From: Chloroflexi bacterium bin125
GTDB lineage: Bacteria > Chloroflexota > Dehalococcoidia > Bin125
Reading direction: 5' to 3'
Assembly (NCBI GenBank): GCA_002239025.1
Contig: MPNM01000001.1
Span: 383,026-447,025 of the forward strand
Length of the DNA: 64,000 bases
In this document: positions 51,992-61,396 of the stretch, in pieces
Layout: each line of letters opens with the position of its first letter
Numbering within the stretch: position 1 is the stretch's first letter
Translations under genes and position numbers: made by a program
The notes under the pieces: generated by a model
The model's database searches: none
Seen by the model: only the letters and a program-made list of their open reading frames with translations
Told to the model about the DNA's origin: nothing

Positions 51992-52732
51992 ATGAAAATA
52001 CTCATCGCTGATGACGAGCCCCACATCCGTGAGTTAGTCCGGCTGTACCTCTCGCGGGAGGGATACGAGCTGGAGTTCGCTTCCGACGGCCAGGAGGCCC
52101 TCGAGAAAGCGGTCATGCTGCAACCTGACCTGGTTGTGCTTGACCTGATGATGCCCAAGCTGGACGGCTTTGAGGTGACCAAAGGGATCCGTCAGGACTC
52201 CGATGTCCCCATCCTGATGCTCACGGTTCGACGCGAAGACGCTGTCAAGGTCGCCGGCTTCGAGCTCGGCGCCGACGACTACCTGACCAAACCGTTCAAC
52301 CCGAAAGAGTTGGTCGCGAGGGTCAAGGCGATCTTGCGGCGGGCCGACGGGATCTCTCGCTCGGGCGTCGAGGTTGCGGTCGGCAGTCTGACGTTGAATC
52401 GGCAGACGCGCGAGGCTGATCTTGGTGGGACCTCGCTGAAGCTTCGGACGAAAGAGTTCGACCTGCTATTCGCGTTGGCGCAGAATTTGCAGACGGTGAT
52501 GTCCCGCGAGCAACTGCTGTCGTTGGTGTGGGGCTACACCTTCAGCGGTGAGACGCGCACCGTTGACGTGCACATCAATCATCTCCGTCAACACCTGCGC
52601 GACAGTGACCTGCAAATCGAAACGCTGCGCGGAGTCGGTTACAAGATGACCATGCGCGACAACCCGTCTGGTCTCTCCCTGTCATCCAATGGCGACGCCA
52701 ACGCCCTGTCGCCAAACGGTGACACCAACTAG
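51992..52732 (+). CDS. OmpR/PhoB-family response regulator
   Basis: 246 residues from ATG 51992, chosen to match the receiver start MKILIADDEP; no strong ribosome site is seen. The receiver has the acidic pair DDE (7-9), phosphoacceptor Asp51 in VVLDLMMP, Thr78 and Lys100. The C-terminal winged helix is of OmpR type (RTKEFDLLFALAQN, SGETRTVDVHINHLRQHL, GVGYKM). A low-complexity tail with two SxNGDxN units follows the DNA-binding domain. It precedes the sensor kinase gene by 36 bp and acts with it. Confidence 0.95.
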   Translation: MKILIADDEPHIRELVRLYLSREGYELEFASDGQEALEKAVMLQPDLVVLDLMMPKLDGFEVTKGIRQDSDVPILMLTVRREDAVKVAGFELGADDYLTKPFNPKELVARVKAILRRADGISRSGVEVAVGSLTLNRQTREADLGGTSLKLRTKEFDLLFALAQNLQTVMSREQLLSLVWGYTFSGETRTVDVHINHLRQHLRDSDLQIETLRGVGYKMTMRDNPSGLSLSSNGDANALSPNGDTN

Positions 52733-52768
52733 TCGGCAGCGGCAAACGTTGCCAACAGGGCGAATCCA

Positions 52769-54337
52769 ATGATCCCGGGCACGCAGCGACGGCTACCTGT
52801 TCCGGGCTGGCCGGGCTTGCAGTTCAGCACGATTCGTTCCCGCATCTATGTGACCCTGGTCGCGATCGTTCTGCTGACCCTCGTCGTTGTTGGCCTGATC
52901 AGCTTCCTGTTGCTGGGTGGATACCAGGACCGTGTCGAGCAATCTCGACTACGGGAGCTAGCGACCGCCTGGGGTCCTGAGCTGTTCACGGAGGAGTGGG
53001 AAGGTCGCGAGCCCGACAACCTGCTGCGTCCCGAGAATCTACTACGCAGCTTCCAGACCGAGCGCCGACTGTCGGGTTCGATCGTGAGTGAGCTGGATGT
53101 TCCGGTCCTGGGCGTCACATCGTCGGGCGAGGTCGTACGGGTGCTTGAGTCTGGCGATCGCTTCCTCGGCGAACGGCTTGAGTTCGATTTTGGCGCCCTG
53201 GACACCAACCAGGTGGTAGAAGGACAGATCACCACGGAGGACGGAGAACGACTGGCGTACGTCCTGACCAGCTTGCCCAAGGAGGAAGAGGAACGGCAGG
53301 GCTACTGCTGTGTCGTCGTGGCCCTGGTCGGCGAGTCCAGAGGCGCGCTGTTGGCGGATCTGGCGCCGAACCTGCTCAGTGCGGGCGCAATTGCACTGGT
53401 GGTCGCCTCGCTCGTGGGCTTCCTCGTATCTCGTTCGATTTATCGGCCGATCCAGCGAGTGGCAGCTGCATCGCGCAGCGTGGCGCGCGGACAGTTACAG
53501 CAACGCGTCGATGTCGGCGGCTCGCAAGAAGCGCAGGAACTGGCCCGATCGTTCAATCAGATGACTGAAGAGGTTGAACGTCAACAGACCGCGCTGAGGG
53601 ACTTTCTGGCCAATGTTTCGCACGATCTGCAGACCCCGCTGACGTCGATCAAAGGCTTCTCTCAGGCGCTGATGGATGATGTGGTCAAGGGAGACGAGCA
53701 GCGGAACGCCTACCGAATCATCGAGGACGAGTCGCGCAGGCTGTTGCGGTTAGTGGAAGGATTGTTGGACTTGTCGCGGATCGAGGCCGGACAGGTCCAG
53801 GTGGAATCGAATCCAGTGGATGTTGCTTCCCTGCTCGATCACGTCGGTGATCTATTCGCACTCAGAGCACAGGAGCTAGATGTCAATCTGTCGGTGGCTG
53901 CGTCGGATGTGGGCGACGTGCTTGGTGATTGGGACCGCCTGGACCAGGTGTTGGGCAACCTGCTCGACAACGCACTACGCCACACACCGCCGGGCGGCAA
54001 CGTACAGTTGAGCGCACAAAGCGAGAGTCGAACCAGCGTGTCGATCGCGGTCGCCGACACGGGTGTCGGCATTCCCGAGGAAGCAATCCCCAACCTGTTC
54101 GACCGCTATTACAAGTCGGACCGACCCGGTGCGCAAGGCGGCACTGGCCTTGGTCTGGCGATTGCGCGCGAGCTAGTGCGAGCGCAAGGAGGCGAGATTC
54201 GGGTGTCGAGTGCGCAGGGGGTCGGCACAACCTTCCACATCGTGCTGCTAGCGGATCGCGGCGACGACGAGCTCGGGGACGCTCTGGCCGAAACAAGCAC
54301 GAATGCGAGAGACCGTTCCGACCAGGAGAACGAGTAA
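52769..54337 (+). CDS. HAMP-domain sensor histidine kinase
   Basis: 522 residues. The first transmembrane segment is about residues 27-50, an extracytoplasmic sensor region of some 150 residues (51-200) follows, then the second segment (about 203-222) and the HAMP linker (SIYRPIQRVAAASRSVAR). The H-box is VSHDLQTPLTSIKGF with His285; the N-box is LGNLLDNALRHTPPGG, then DTGVGI, LFDRYYKSD and GTGLGLAI. It phosphorylates the response regulator at 51992. The sensed signal is unknown. A putative lipoprotein gene begins one base after its stop. Confidence 0.95.
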   Translation: MIPGTQRRLPVPGWPGLQFSTIRSRIYVTLVAIVLLTLVVVGLISFLLLGGYQDRVEQSRLRELATAWGPELFTEEWEGREPDNLLRPENLLRSFQTERRLSGSIVSELDVPVLGVTSSGEVVRVLESGDRFLGERLEFDFGALDTNQVVEGQITTEDGERLAYVLTSLPKEEEERQGYCCVVVALVGESRGALLADLAPNLLSAGAIALVVASLVGFLVSRSIYRPIQRVAAASRSVARGQLQQRVDVGGSQEAQELARSFNQMTEEVERQQTALRDFLANVSHDLQTPLTSIKGFSQALMDDVVKGDEQRNAYRIIEDESRRLLRLVEGLLDLSRIEAGQVQVESNPVDVASLLDHVGDLFALRAQELDVNLSVAASDVGDVLGDWDRLDQVLGNLLDNALRHTPPGGNVQLSAQSESRTSVSIAVADTGVGIPEEAIPNLFDRYYKSDRPGAQGGTGLGLAIARELVRAQGGEIRVSSAQGVGTTFHIVLLADRGDDELGDALAETSTNARDRSDQENE

Positions 54338-54338
54338 C

Positions 54339-55088
54339 GTGACTCGCTGGTTGGTCCTGGCGGGACTGATCGCGATCGCCGCCTGGGCAGCGGCGACCGC
54401 TGCTGCGTGTAATGGAGACGTTCAACCTTCTGAGCCGGATCCGGTTGACCAAACCCAGATTGAGCAGCCGTCTCCGGATCAATCGGCGCCGTCCACATTG
54501 CAACCCAGCACTGGCTTCACGCTGGAAGTTCCTGACGAAGTGGTCGGAGAGCACCTGGAGGCCACCGGGATCTCGGTGCCGTTGGATCTGTTGCTGCAGG
54601 AATCGGACGATGCAGAGGTCGGCGCGTTGCCTCAGCGGGCGAAGGCCTCGGTGGGCCTGCTGTATCAACCCACGCTGGACAGTCAGACGCAGGAGACGTT
54701 CTGGTTTCACGTCATAACCGACGAATCTGAGCAGGCAGCAGTCGACTGGGTCAAGTACCTGGCGTCGCAGCCGCCGTCACTCATGCGTTTCATCGCGCCA
54801 CATCCCGACCTGATGTCTGCGGAGTTTCGGCCTACACCCGTTGTCGGAGACGCCGCAGTCTCGATCCAGTTGATTTCGGGCCATAGTGGCGGGTGTTGGT
54901 TGTCCGAGCTACTCGTCTTTGCCCAGCGGAACGCGCTCGTCTTCCTCAAGAATGCCATCGAAATCACCGCTCAGGAGGGCAATGTCGAGGGACCAGCGTT
55001 GTGCGACGAGACCAGGGCGCAGTTTCAGTTGACAGATATCGATGCAATCGCCCGTTTGATCTCCGAACGGTTGTCAACAGCCCCATAG
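54339..55088 (+). CDS. Putative exported lipoprotein downstream of a two-component system
   Basis: 249 residues from GTG 54339, one base after the kinase stop, with an AGGAG in the kinase's last codons. The N-terminus is a hydrophobic signal segment (WLVLAGLIAIAAWAAATAAAC) that ends at Cys; the lipobox TAAAC is weak, so signal peptidase II cleavage is probable but not sure. A Pro/Gln/Ser/Asp linker (about 26-55) precedes a domain of unknown type with YQPTLDSQTQETFWFHVI and NVEGPALCDETR. It could be a sensor accessory protein or output of the two-component system; this rests only on the operon position. Confidence 0.65.
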   Translation: MTRWLVLAGLIAIAAWAAATAAACNGDVQPSEPDPVDQTQIEQPSPDQSAPSTLQPSTGFTLEVPDEVVGEHLEATGISVPLDLLLQESDDAEVGALPQRAKASVGLLYQPTLDSQTQETFWFHVITDESEQAAVDWVKYLASQPPSLMRFIAPHPDLMSAEFRPTPVVGDAAVSIQLISGHSGGCWLSELLVFAQRNALVFLKNAIEITAQEGNVEGPALCDETRAQFQLTDIDAIARLISERLSTAP

Positions 55089-55181
55089 GGTTCGGTTAAG
55101 ACACCGCGAGCACAGTTCGATAACCTGTATCGCCAGAGTCGGTACGATTGATTGCGCCACCACGGGCGATCATGAGGGCAA

Positions 55182-56210
55182 TTGGATCGGGCAGAGCGGG
55201 AGGCAACGGGGGCCGTGCGTCGGGTGCAAAGCATCAGCCGTCGGGAAGCGACAGGCGCCGTGAGCTGGGCCGCGTTGGCGGTCGGCATCGTTGCCGTACT
55301 CCTGCGCCAGACCGTCTCTCTCGAACCTGTCGTCTTTGCTCCAATCAGCGGGATCGCCGTCGTAGCCGTGTTCGTCCTGGCACGCCGATGGCCCGACTGG
55401 GGCATCCTGGTCGCCTATGTCGTCGCAATGGCCTTCTTCATTCAACTCCGCGACGCTGCAGATGAAACCGGATTGCGCACCCTGACCGGCTATGTGCTGG
55501 ATTGGGAGCTTTGGATGTTCGCCGGCGTGACGCCGTCTGCCTGGCTGCAGGCGCGTATCGGTGGAGCCAGTTCGGATCCTGGATTGCCTGCGTTCTTCTC
55601 CGCGTTCATTCACTGGACCTGGTTTGCGTTCCCTCACGCAGCCGTGCTTGGCGCGTGGCTCTTTGTCCGCAAGATGGCATGGCGCGTGACGATCATCGTC
55701 GCGCTGACCTTCTACCTCGGCGTGTTGCTCTACTTCACGGTTCCGACGGCGCCGCCCTGGATGGCCTCGGATCAGGGCCTCGTTGAAGGGATCGCACGCG
55801 GGATGAATGCTGTGGGTCCGGCGATCCTCGGTGTCGACCTTTACAACTGGGCCTTCGCCACCATGGCCGAACCGAATCCAATTGCTGCGATGCCGTCGCT
55901 CCACTTCGCCGCGTCGTTTGTAGTGGTCGGCGTCGGCATCGTCCTTCGCTCGCGCTGGGTGGTGGCGGTGGCTCTGCTCTACTCGGCAGCGTTAACCTTC
56001 TCCCTGGTTTACCTGGGCGAGCACTACATCGCCGACATTCTGGCCGGCGGCGTGGTGGCCTTCATCGCGTTCTCGGCTGTCGAGGGCGGGCGATACGTGC
56101 GAGCACAGCTCATGCTGCGCCGCGCCCAGCTCAGCGCCAGCGGCCAACGCATGGCCCAATGGCTGCGAGAAGCCCTGCGGTTGCCACCGTCTCGAATCGA
56201 GGCAGGCTAG
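55182..56210 (+). CDS. PAP2-family membrane phosphatase (inositol-phosphorylceramide-synthase-like)
   Basis: 342 residues; the TTG at 55182 or GTG at 55215 may be the start. Six or seven membrane segments are visible after residue 27. The PAP2 phosphatase motifs are AMPSLHFAASF (C2, with His) and YLGEHYIADILAG (C3, with His and Asp). PAP2 membrane proteins dephosphorylate lipid phosphates such as undecaprenyl or phosphatidic acid. The WFAFPHAA and APPWMA context matches the AUR1/IPC-synthase branch, which transfers phospho-head groups. The gene is 29 bp before a flippase-like membrane gene. Confidence 0.82.
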   Translation: MDRAEREATGAVRRVQSISRREATGAVSWAALAVGIVAVLLRQTVSLEPVVFAPISGIAVVAVFVLARRWPDWGILVAYVVAMAFFIQLRDAADETGLRTLTGYVLDWELWMFAGVTPSAWLQARIGGASSDPGLPAFFSAFIHWTWFAFPHAAVLGAWLFVRKMAWRVTIIVALTFYLGVLLYFTVPTAPPWMASDQGLVEGIARGMNAVGPAILGVDLYNWAFATMAEPNPIAAMPSLHFAASFVVVGVGIVLRSRWVVAVALLYSAALTFSLVYLGEHYIADILAGGVVAFIAFSAVEGGRYVRAQLMLRRAQLSASGQRMAQWLREALRLPPSRIEAG

Positions 56211-56239
56211 CCTCCGCCTGAATACCGGCGGAGTGATTG

Positions 56240-57295
56240 ATGACGGTACGGATTCCAGGTTTGGCGACAGGTCGCGTCGCGCGTCTGGTCTTGGGGATGG
56301 GCGGCAGCAGCGCCTTCCTGGTGTTGTTCCTCCGAAATGCAGATTTCCATCAAGTTGGCCGGGCGTTCACCGAGGTCTCCGCCTGGTGGATCGGTCCGGC
56401 GCTGGTTGTCTACTTCGCCGGCATCGCCGCGCGGGCATGGCGCTGGCACTGGTTGCTGCTGCACATCAAGAACGTCTCCTGGTGGCGCCTGTTTCCGATC
56501 GTCGCGATTGGATTTGGCGTCAACAATGTCCTGCCGCTTCGGGCGGGAGAGTTTGTCCGAGCGCACGTCCTCTATCAGCGCCACGACATCTCCCGGCTGA
56601 CCGGGCTCTCCAGCATCTTCATGACGCGGGTGTACGACGGGCTGATGCTGACGTTCTTCCTTGTGATCGGTGTGATTGCCAGCCTGGTCGGGCTCTGGGG
56701 TATGACCGATGCCGGCGACGAGTTGACAGGGGCAATGTCGTTCCTGGTCTTTGGTATCACTGGCGCCTTTCTTGTCTTTGGGGCGATTGCGCGTCGTCCT
56801 GACGACGCCGAACGGATCATTGGCCGACTACTGGGTCGGCTGCCGGGCCAGTCCGAGCGCGAATGGACCTGGCTGCGCCCGCTGATCACCGGGATGTCGG
56901 CGCAGGCCAACCGCAAGCAGGTGACCGGCGCGCTGGTTGCCAGCCTGATCGCCTGGGCGCTGGAAGCGTTGATGTACTGGATGGTCGGCCAGGCCTTCAA
57001 CCTGGGTTTGCCGTTTCCCGTTTATCTGCTGGTCGCGGCGGCTGCGAACCTGTTGATTACCGCGCCGTCAACAGCCGGCGGCGTGGGTCCGTTTGAGTGG
57101 GCCGCGAAAGCGACACTGCTGATCTGGCTCCCGACGCTGGGGACGATGGGCATGCAGGACGCCGAGTCGACCGCGGTGGCCTTTGCCGCCATTCTCCATG
57201 CGCTGGTGCTCATTCCTATCTCCCTGACCGGCCTGATCTTCCTCTGGGTGTTTCAGGTCGCCCCGCGACGTCGGATGTTGCAGCCCGAGTCGTAA
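56240..57295 (+). CDS. Flippase-like lysylphosphatidylglycerol-synthase transmembrane-domain protein (YbhN/AglD)
   Basis: 351 residues from ATG 56240, which suits a GGAG ribosome site. Eight or so membrane helices are visible. The family's hallmark motifs are present: GFGVNNVLPLRAGEFVRAH in the N-terminal third and STAGGVGPFEWAA near the end. AglD/YbhN proteins are proposed to move lipid-linked or phospholipid substrates, and the domain is shared with MprF. The neighbours (PAP2 enzyme) fit envelope lipid work. It ends 41 bp before the CaiB gene. Confidence 0.88.
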   Translation: MTVRIPGLATGRVARLVLGMGGSSAFLVLFLRNADFHQVGRAFTEVSAWWIGPALVVYFAGIAARAWRWHWLLLHIKNVSWWRLFPIVAIGFGVNNVLPLRAGEFVRAHVLYQRHDISRLTGLSSIFMTRVYDGLMLTFFLVIGVIASLVGLWGMTDAGDELTGAMSFLVFGITGAFLVFGAIARRPDDAERIIGRLLGRLPGQSEREWTWLRPLITGMSAQANRKQVTGALVASLIAWALEALMYWMVGQAFNLGLPFPVYLLVAAAANLLITAPSTAGGVGPFEWAAKATLLIWLPTLGTMGMQDAESTAVAFAAILHALVLIPISLTGLIFLWVFQVAPRRRMLQPES

Positions 57296-57336
57296 TCTGG
57301 GCAGAGCATGCGTCGGTTGGAGGAGGGCTGGATCGG

Positions 57337-58545
57337 ATGACAACCCTGGATGGACCATTGGACGGAATTCGCGTCGTCGACCTGTCGGCGCTGGCGCCGG
57401 GACCGTACTGCTCGATGTTGCTGGCTGATATGGGCGCGGAAGTGATTCTGATCGAGCAGGCAGGACGACCGCGCGGTCGGCGCGACATCGCAGGCAAAGA
57501 CCCCAACGAAGAGCGACGACGCTACTCCTCCTATGCGCTCGGACGTGGCAAGCGCTCGATTGGGCTCAATCTGAAGTCCGACGAGGCGCGCGAGATCTTC
57601 TATCAGCTCTCCGACAGCGCCGATGTCGTCCTGGAGGGATTCCGTCCCGGTGTGGTCAAGCGCCTCGGCGTCGACTGGGAGACGCTCTCGGCTAGGAATC
57701 CAAAACTGGTGTATTGCTCGCTCTCGGGATTCGGGCAGACGGGTCCGTATGCCTCGCACGTGGGACACGACATCAACTACATCGCCACTGCTGGCGCATT
57801 GGGCATGATCGGCGACTACGCCACTGGCGGTCGCCCGGCGATTCCAGTCAACATCATCGCCGACTTCGCCGGCGGCGGGCTGATGGCGGCGTTTGCCATC
57901 GTCTGCGCAATCCAGGCGCGGGAACGCACCGGCGAGGGACAGTACATCGACCTCGGCATGTCGGATGGAGCGATGTCGCTGATCACATCGGCAATGGCCG
58001 GCTACGAGGGCGCCGGGGCAGACATGCGTCCGGCGCAGCACGTGCTCAATGGCGGCGAGCCCCACTATCAGGTCTACGAGACGGCCGACGGACGTTGGTT
58101 CTCGGTGGGTTCGATGGAGCCGTACTTCTACGCCAACCTCTGCCGAGCGCTGGAGCTTGAGGAGTTCATCGATGACCAGGGAACGTCGAACGTCCAGCGC
58201 CGCGAGGAAATGCGTGCGGCGTTTGCCTCGGCATTCAAGACTCGCACCGCCGATGAATGGCACGAGCTACTCAACAATGTCGATGTCTGCGCCAAACCGG
58301 TGCTCAGCCTTGAGGAAGCGATGCAGGACCAGCACAACATCGCCCGTGAGATGGTGGTCGAAGTCCCCACTCCGGACGGCGGCGTGATGCGGCAGGCGGG
58401 AGTGGCTCCAAAACTGTCTGCTACGCCAGGACGGGTTCGAGGGGGCGCACCGAGTCGTGGGCAGGACACGGAAGCGTTGTTGTCGACGCTGGGATACGAC
58501 GCCGACGTGGTGGCGTCGTTACGAGAGCGCGAAGTCATCGCTTGA
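57337..58545 (+). CDS. CaiB/BaiF family (class III) CoA-transferase
   Basis: 402 residues from ATG 57337, with GGAGGAGGG upstream; the open frame extends upstream only over the preceding gene. The N-terminal GIRVVDLSALAPGPYCSMLLADMGAEVI is diagnostic. The catalytic Asp lies in NIIADFAGGGL. Others are CSLSGFGQTGPYA and a C-terminal GRVRGGAPSRGQDTE. The enzyme transfers CoA between acids, or acts as alpha-methylacyl-CoA racemase, the closer match here. It may act on branched or terpenoid acyl-CoAs. Confidence 0.92.
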   Translation: MTTLDGPLDGIRVVDLSALAPGPYCSMLLADMGAEVILIEQAGRPRGRRDIAGKDPNEERRRYSSYALGRGKRSIGLNLKSDEAREIFYQLSDSADVVLEGFRPGVVKRLGVDWETLSARNPKLVYCSLSGFGQTGPYASHVGHDINYIATAGALGMIGDYATGGRPAIPVNIIADFAGGGLMAAFAIVCAIQARERTGEGQYIDLGMSDGAMSLITSAMAGYEGAGADMRPAQHVLNGGEPHYQVYETADGRWFSVGSMEPYFYANLCRALELEEFIDDQGTSNVQRREEMRAAFASAFKTRTADEWHELLNNVDVCAKPVLSLEEAMQDQHNIAREMVVEVPTPDGGVMRQAGVAPKLSATPGRVRGGAPSRGQDTEALLSTLGYDADVVASLREREVIA

Positions 58546-58560
58546 GTTGGATCTCAGCTA

Positions 58561-59847
58561 CTAGTCCGCCAGATCGAGATGGGCTCGACGCCAACCGATC
58601 CAGAACAGTAAGCCGCCGCCAACCAGCAGTCCGAATGCCAGAGTGAAGCCGGCGCGGAAATCGAAGACGTCCACCAGAACTGAGGAAGAACCAATCACGA
58701 TGGTGATCATCACGGCAGTGAGTAGCGAGAAGATGGAGAGCACTGTCGCCCGCTGGTCGGAGGGGATGCGTCGGTTGATGTAGCCGCCAGCGATCGGTTG
58801 CACGGCCGCTGTGCAGGCGGCCAGAAGCGCAAATGAGGCGACGATGGCGAGATGGTCGGCGACGAGCAAGGGTAAGAAGACCAAGACGCCGACTACTAGT
58901 ACCGCTGGCAACGCCCGGCGTTCCCCGAGCCGCGCGGCCAGCGGAGCGGCAACAATGGCCCCGAGCATCAAACCGACGAACGACGGCAGCATGAAACCGG
59001 AGTAGGTCAGACCCTCGATCAACGTGATGGCAGGATCCACGCCGTGCGAACGGACAAAGGGTTGGATGAAGAACTCGGGGAGATCGAGCGTGGCGAGCAT
59101 GACGCCACCAAAGAGGATCGCCCAGAGTACGGGGCGGGTTCGCAGGGCGATCCTCAATCCAGTGCGGATCTCGCTGAGGACTGCAGTGCCGGAGACGTGC
59201 GATGCAGATTGCTCATTCGTGTCGATGGTCGTGTCGCTGAATTCCGATTCGCGTCGCGGCGGTTCACGCAGCGCCAACGCGAGCATGCCGGCCAATCCCA
59301 TTCCCGCTGCGCTGATGATGATCACAGTGCGGAAGTCGAGCACCGAGACCAGGGGACCAGCAAGGATTGTGGCAGCCAGCAAGGAAGCGGTCGCCACAGC
59401 GCTGGCTCGACCGGCGTGGCGCTCGTACTCGTCAGTGCGCTTGAGTTGTCTGAGGCTGTCGTAGAGCAACGCGTCGTCGGAGCCGGACATGAGGGTTCGG
59501 GTGATCGACATGAACAGGTGGCCGAGGATCAGGCTGGGGAAGTTGAGCGTGGCAAAGAGCACCGTCGCTCCGGCAAAGCCCAGCGCTCCTATGCCCAGGG
59601 CCACCCGGCGACCAAAGCGATCGGCGATCGCGCCGGTCGGAACCTCCGCCATGATGGTCGCGATCCCGAAGAGGACTTCCATGAAGCCAATCTGGACATA
59701 AGACAATCCATGCTGGGTTTGCAGGAAGAGAAACCAAATGGGCAGCCAGAAGTGAAATCCGCGAACGAACTGGAAGCTGTAGTAGATCGGAATGTTGCGC
59801 GCGAATGGACTGCGAGCCGACACGCCGTCCGTCGGCGAGCTACTCAT
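58561..59847 (-). CDS. MFS transporter, tandem copy 1
   Basis: 428 residues with twelve membrane segments. The motif A after helix 2 is GAIADRFGRRVALG, typical of drug/H+ antiporters and multidrug exporters. The N-terminus reads SPFARNIPIYYSFQFVRGF, shared with copies 2 and 3, and the family ending is WRRAHLDLAD. Its start overlaps the stop of copy 2 by four bases. It likely exports a hydrophobic compound; substrate unknown. Confidence 0.9.
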   Translation of the reverse strand: MSSSPTDGVSARSPFARNIPIYYSFQFVRGFHFWLPIWFLFLQTQHGLSYVQIGFMEVLFGIATIMAEVPTGAIADRFGRRVALGIGALGFAGATVLFATLNFPSLILGHLFMSITRTLMSGSDDALLYDSLRQLKRTDEYERHAGRASAVATASLLAATILAGPLVSVLDFRTVIIISAAGMGLAGMLALALREPPRRESEFSDTTIDTNEQSASHVSGTAVLSEIRTGLRIALRTRPVLWAILFGGVMLATLDLPEFFIQPFVRSHGVDPAITLIEGLTYSGFMLPSFVGLMLGAIVAAPLAARLGERRALPAVLVVGVLVFLPLLVADHLAIVASFALLAACTAAVQPIAGGYINRRIPSDQRATVLSIFSLLTAVMITIVIGSSSVLVDVFDFRAGFTLAFGLLVGGGLLFWIGWRRAHLDLAD

Positions 59848-61316
59848 GCCCGATCGTTAGGTTCCGACATCGGAGCGGTCAGCGCTGATTCCGGAGAGAC
59901 ACCATTGGTGTGAGCCACCCGGCCGTCTGTTCCGTTTCCATTCGCGCCGTTTGACCAATTGACGGCGAGGTCGGCGGGAACCGCTCGGCCGACATCGGCC
60001 TGGGGTGCCGGACGGATGCTGATTCGACGCAACGTGTCTGCCTGATCACGGCGATGAGAACGCCGCCATGCAATCCAGAATCCGACGCCTACCGTCAGTA
60101 CGACGCCAACCGAGAGTCCGTAGGCGAAGCGGAAGTCGATGCTATCTGCGGACGCAGAGATTGCTGGCACAATCAGGGCCATTTGGGCGGCCATCATCAA
60201 CTCAAAGATCGACAAGACAGTGGCTCGCTGGTCAGAGCGGATGCGCCGGTTGATATAACCGGTGGCGATCGGCCGAATCGCAGCGTGGATGCCGCCCAGA
60301 ATCGCGATCGGCGCGATGATGCTGATGTGGTCGAAGAGCAGCAAGGGAATGAAGAGGAATGCGCCACCGATCATCAGGATCGGGATCGCCCGGCGTTCCC
60401 CCACGCGGGCAACGAACGGAGCGGCCAGCAACGAGCCAGCGGACATGGCGGCGAAGCCCGGAATAATCAATCCGCTCCAGACCGCGCCGTCCAACAGTCC
60501 TCCTGATGGGCTGAGACCGTGATGCCGGAGGAACGGCTGCACGAAGAAGTTGGGCATCTCGTAGGCCACCGTCACAACACCGGCCAACAGGATGATCCAC
60601 AGCACCGGCTTTTGACGTATGACGATTCGGAAGCCATTGAGGATGTAGCTGACAATGCCTTGCGGCGAACGGTCGTCGGCGGATGCATCGACCGCTGAAA
60701 CCGGAGCGGCGTGCAGTCCGTCGTCGCCGAACTCTGCTTCGGTCCGCGGCGGCTCACGTAGCAGGAGCGCGACGAATCCGGCCAGGGCCATCGTTCCGGC
60801 ACCGATCAGGAAGACGGCTTCAAGGCCCCAGAGGCCGGCCATCGGACCGCCGAACAGCGCCGCGCCGAGCAGTGCGCCGGTCATCATCGCTTCCGAGCGG
60901 CCCATGTGCTTCTCGTACTCGCGACTGCGGCCCAGCGTGCGCAGGGTGTCGAACAGCAACGCGTGTCCCGAGCCGGAGTAAAGGGTCATTGATACGGCCA
61001 TGACCACATAGCTCAACGCGAGACCAACGAATCCATCGGCCATGACGAACAGGAACGTTCCGCCCGTGAACATGAAGCCGCCCAGCGCCAACGAGGTGCG
61101 GCGCCCCCAACGGTCGGCGATCGCGCCGGTCGGAACTTCGGCGACGAACATCGAGACCCAGAAGACGGCCTCCATCAGCCCGACCTGGGTCAGCGACAGA
61201 CCGCGTTCGTCCTGAAGGAAAATGATCCAGACGGGCACCCAGATCAGGAATCCAGTGGCGAACTGAAACAGGTAGTAGATCGGGATGTTTCGCGCGAAGC
61301 GTTCAGTCTGAATCAT
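59844..61316 (-). CDS. MFS transporter, tandem copy 2
   Basis: 490 residues, twelve membrane segments. It shares with copy 1 and 3 the opening RFARNIPIYYLFQFATGF, motif A GAIADRWGRRTSLA and the late INRRIRSDQRATVLS helix linker. A 60-residue polar C-terminal tail rich in Asn, Pro and Gly replaces the short tail of copy 1. It is coupled with copy 1 by a four-base overlap. Confidence 0.9.
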   Translation of the reverse strand: MIQTERFARNIPIYYLFQFATGFLIWVPVWIIFLQDERGLSLTQVGLMEAVFWVSMFVAEVPTGAIADRWGRRTSLALGGFMFTGGTFLFVMADGFVGLALSYVVMAVSMTLYSGSGHALLFDTLRTLGRSREYEKHMGRSEAMMTGALLGAALFGGPMAGLWGLEAVFLIGAGTMALAGFVALLLREPPRTEAEFGDDGLHAAPVSAVDASADDRSPQGIVSYILNGFRIVIRQKPVLWIILLAGVVTVAYEMPNFFVQPFLRHHGLSPSGGLLDGAVWSGLIIPGFAAMSAGSLLAAPFVARVGERRAIPILMIGGAFLFIPLLLFDHISIIAPIAILGGIHAAIRPIATGYINRRIRSDQRATVLSIFELMMAAQMALIVPAISASADSIDFRFAYGLSVGVVLTVGVGFWIAWRRSHRRDQADTLRRISIRPAPQADVGRAVPADLAVNWSNGANGNGTDGRVAHTNGVSPESALTAPMSEPNDRA

Positions 61317-61396
61317 CGGCAGGCGCGTGCAGAGTACCGGTCATCGTTGGCAATGCAGTAGAGCGTAGGGAGTTGGGACGAAGCTGGATTGGCCCG

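Noticed and set aside
57253-58263. 336-codon minus-strand frame opposite the CaiB gene
   Set aside because: Shadow of a CoA-transferase with a full set of motifs.
59044-59913. 289-codon plus-strand frame opposite MFS copies
   Set aside because: Polar shadow of a membrane protein.
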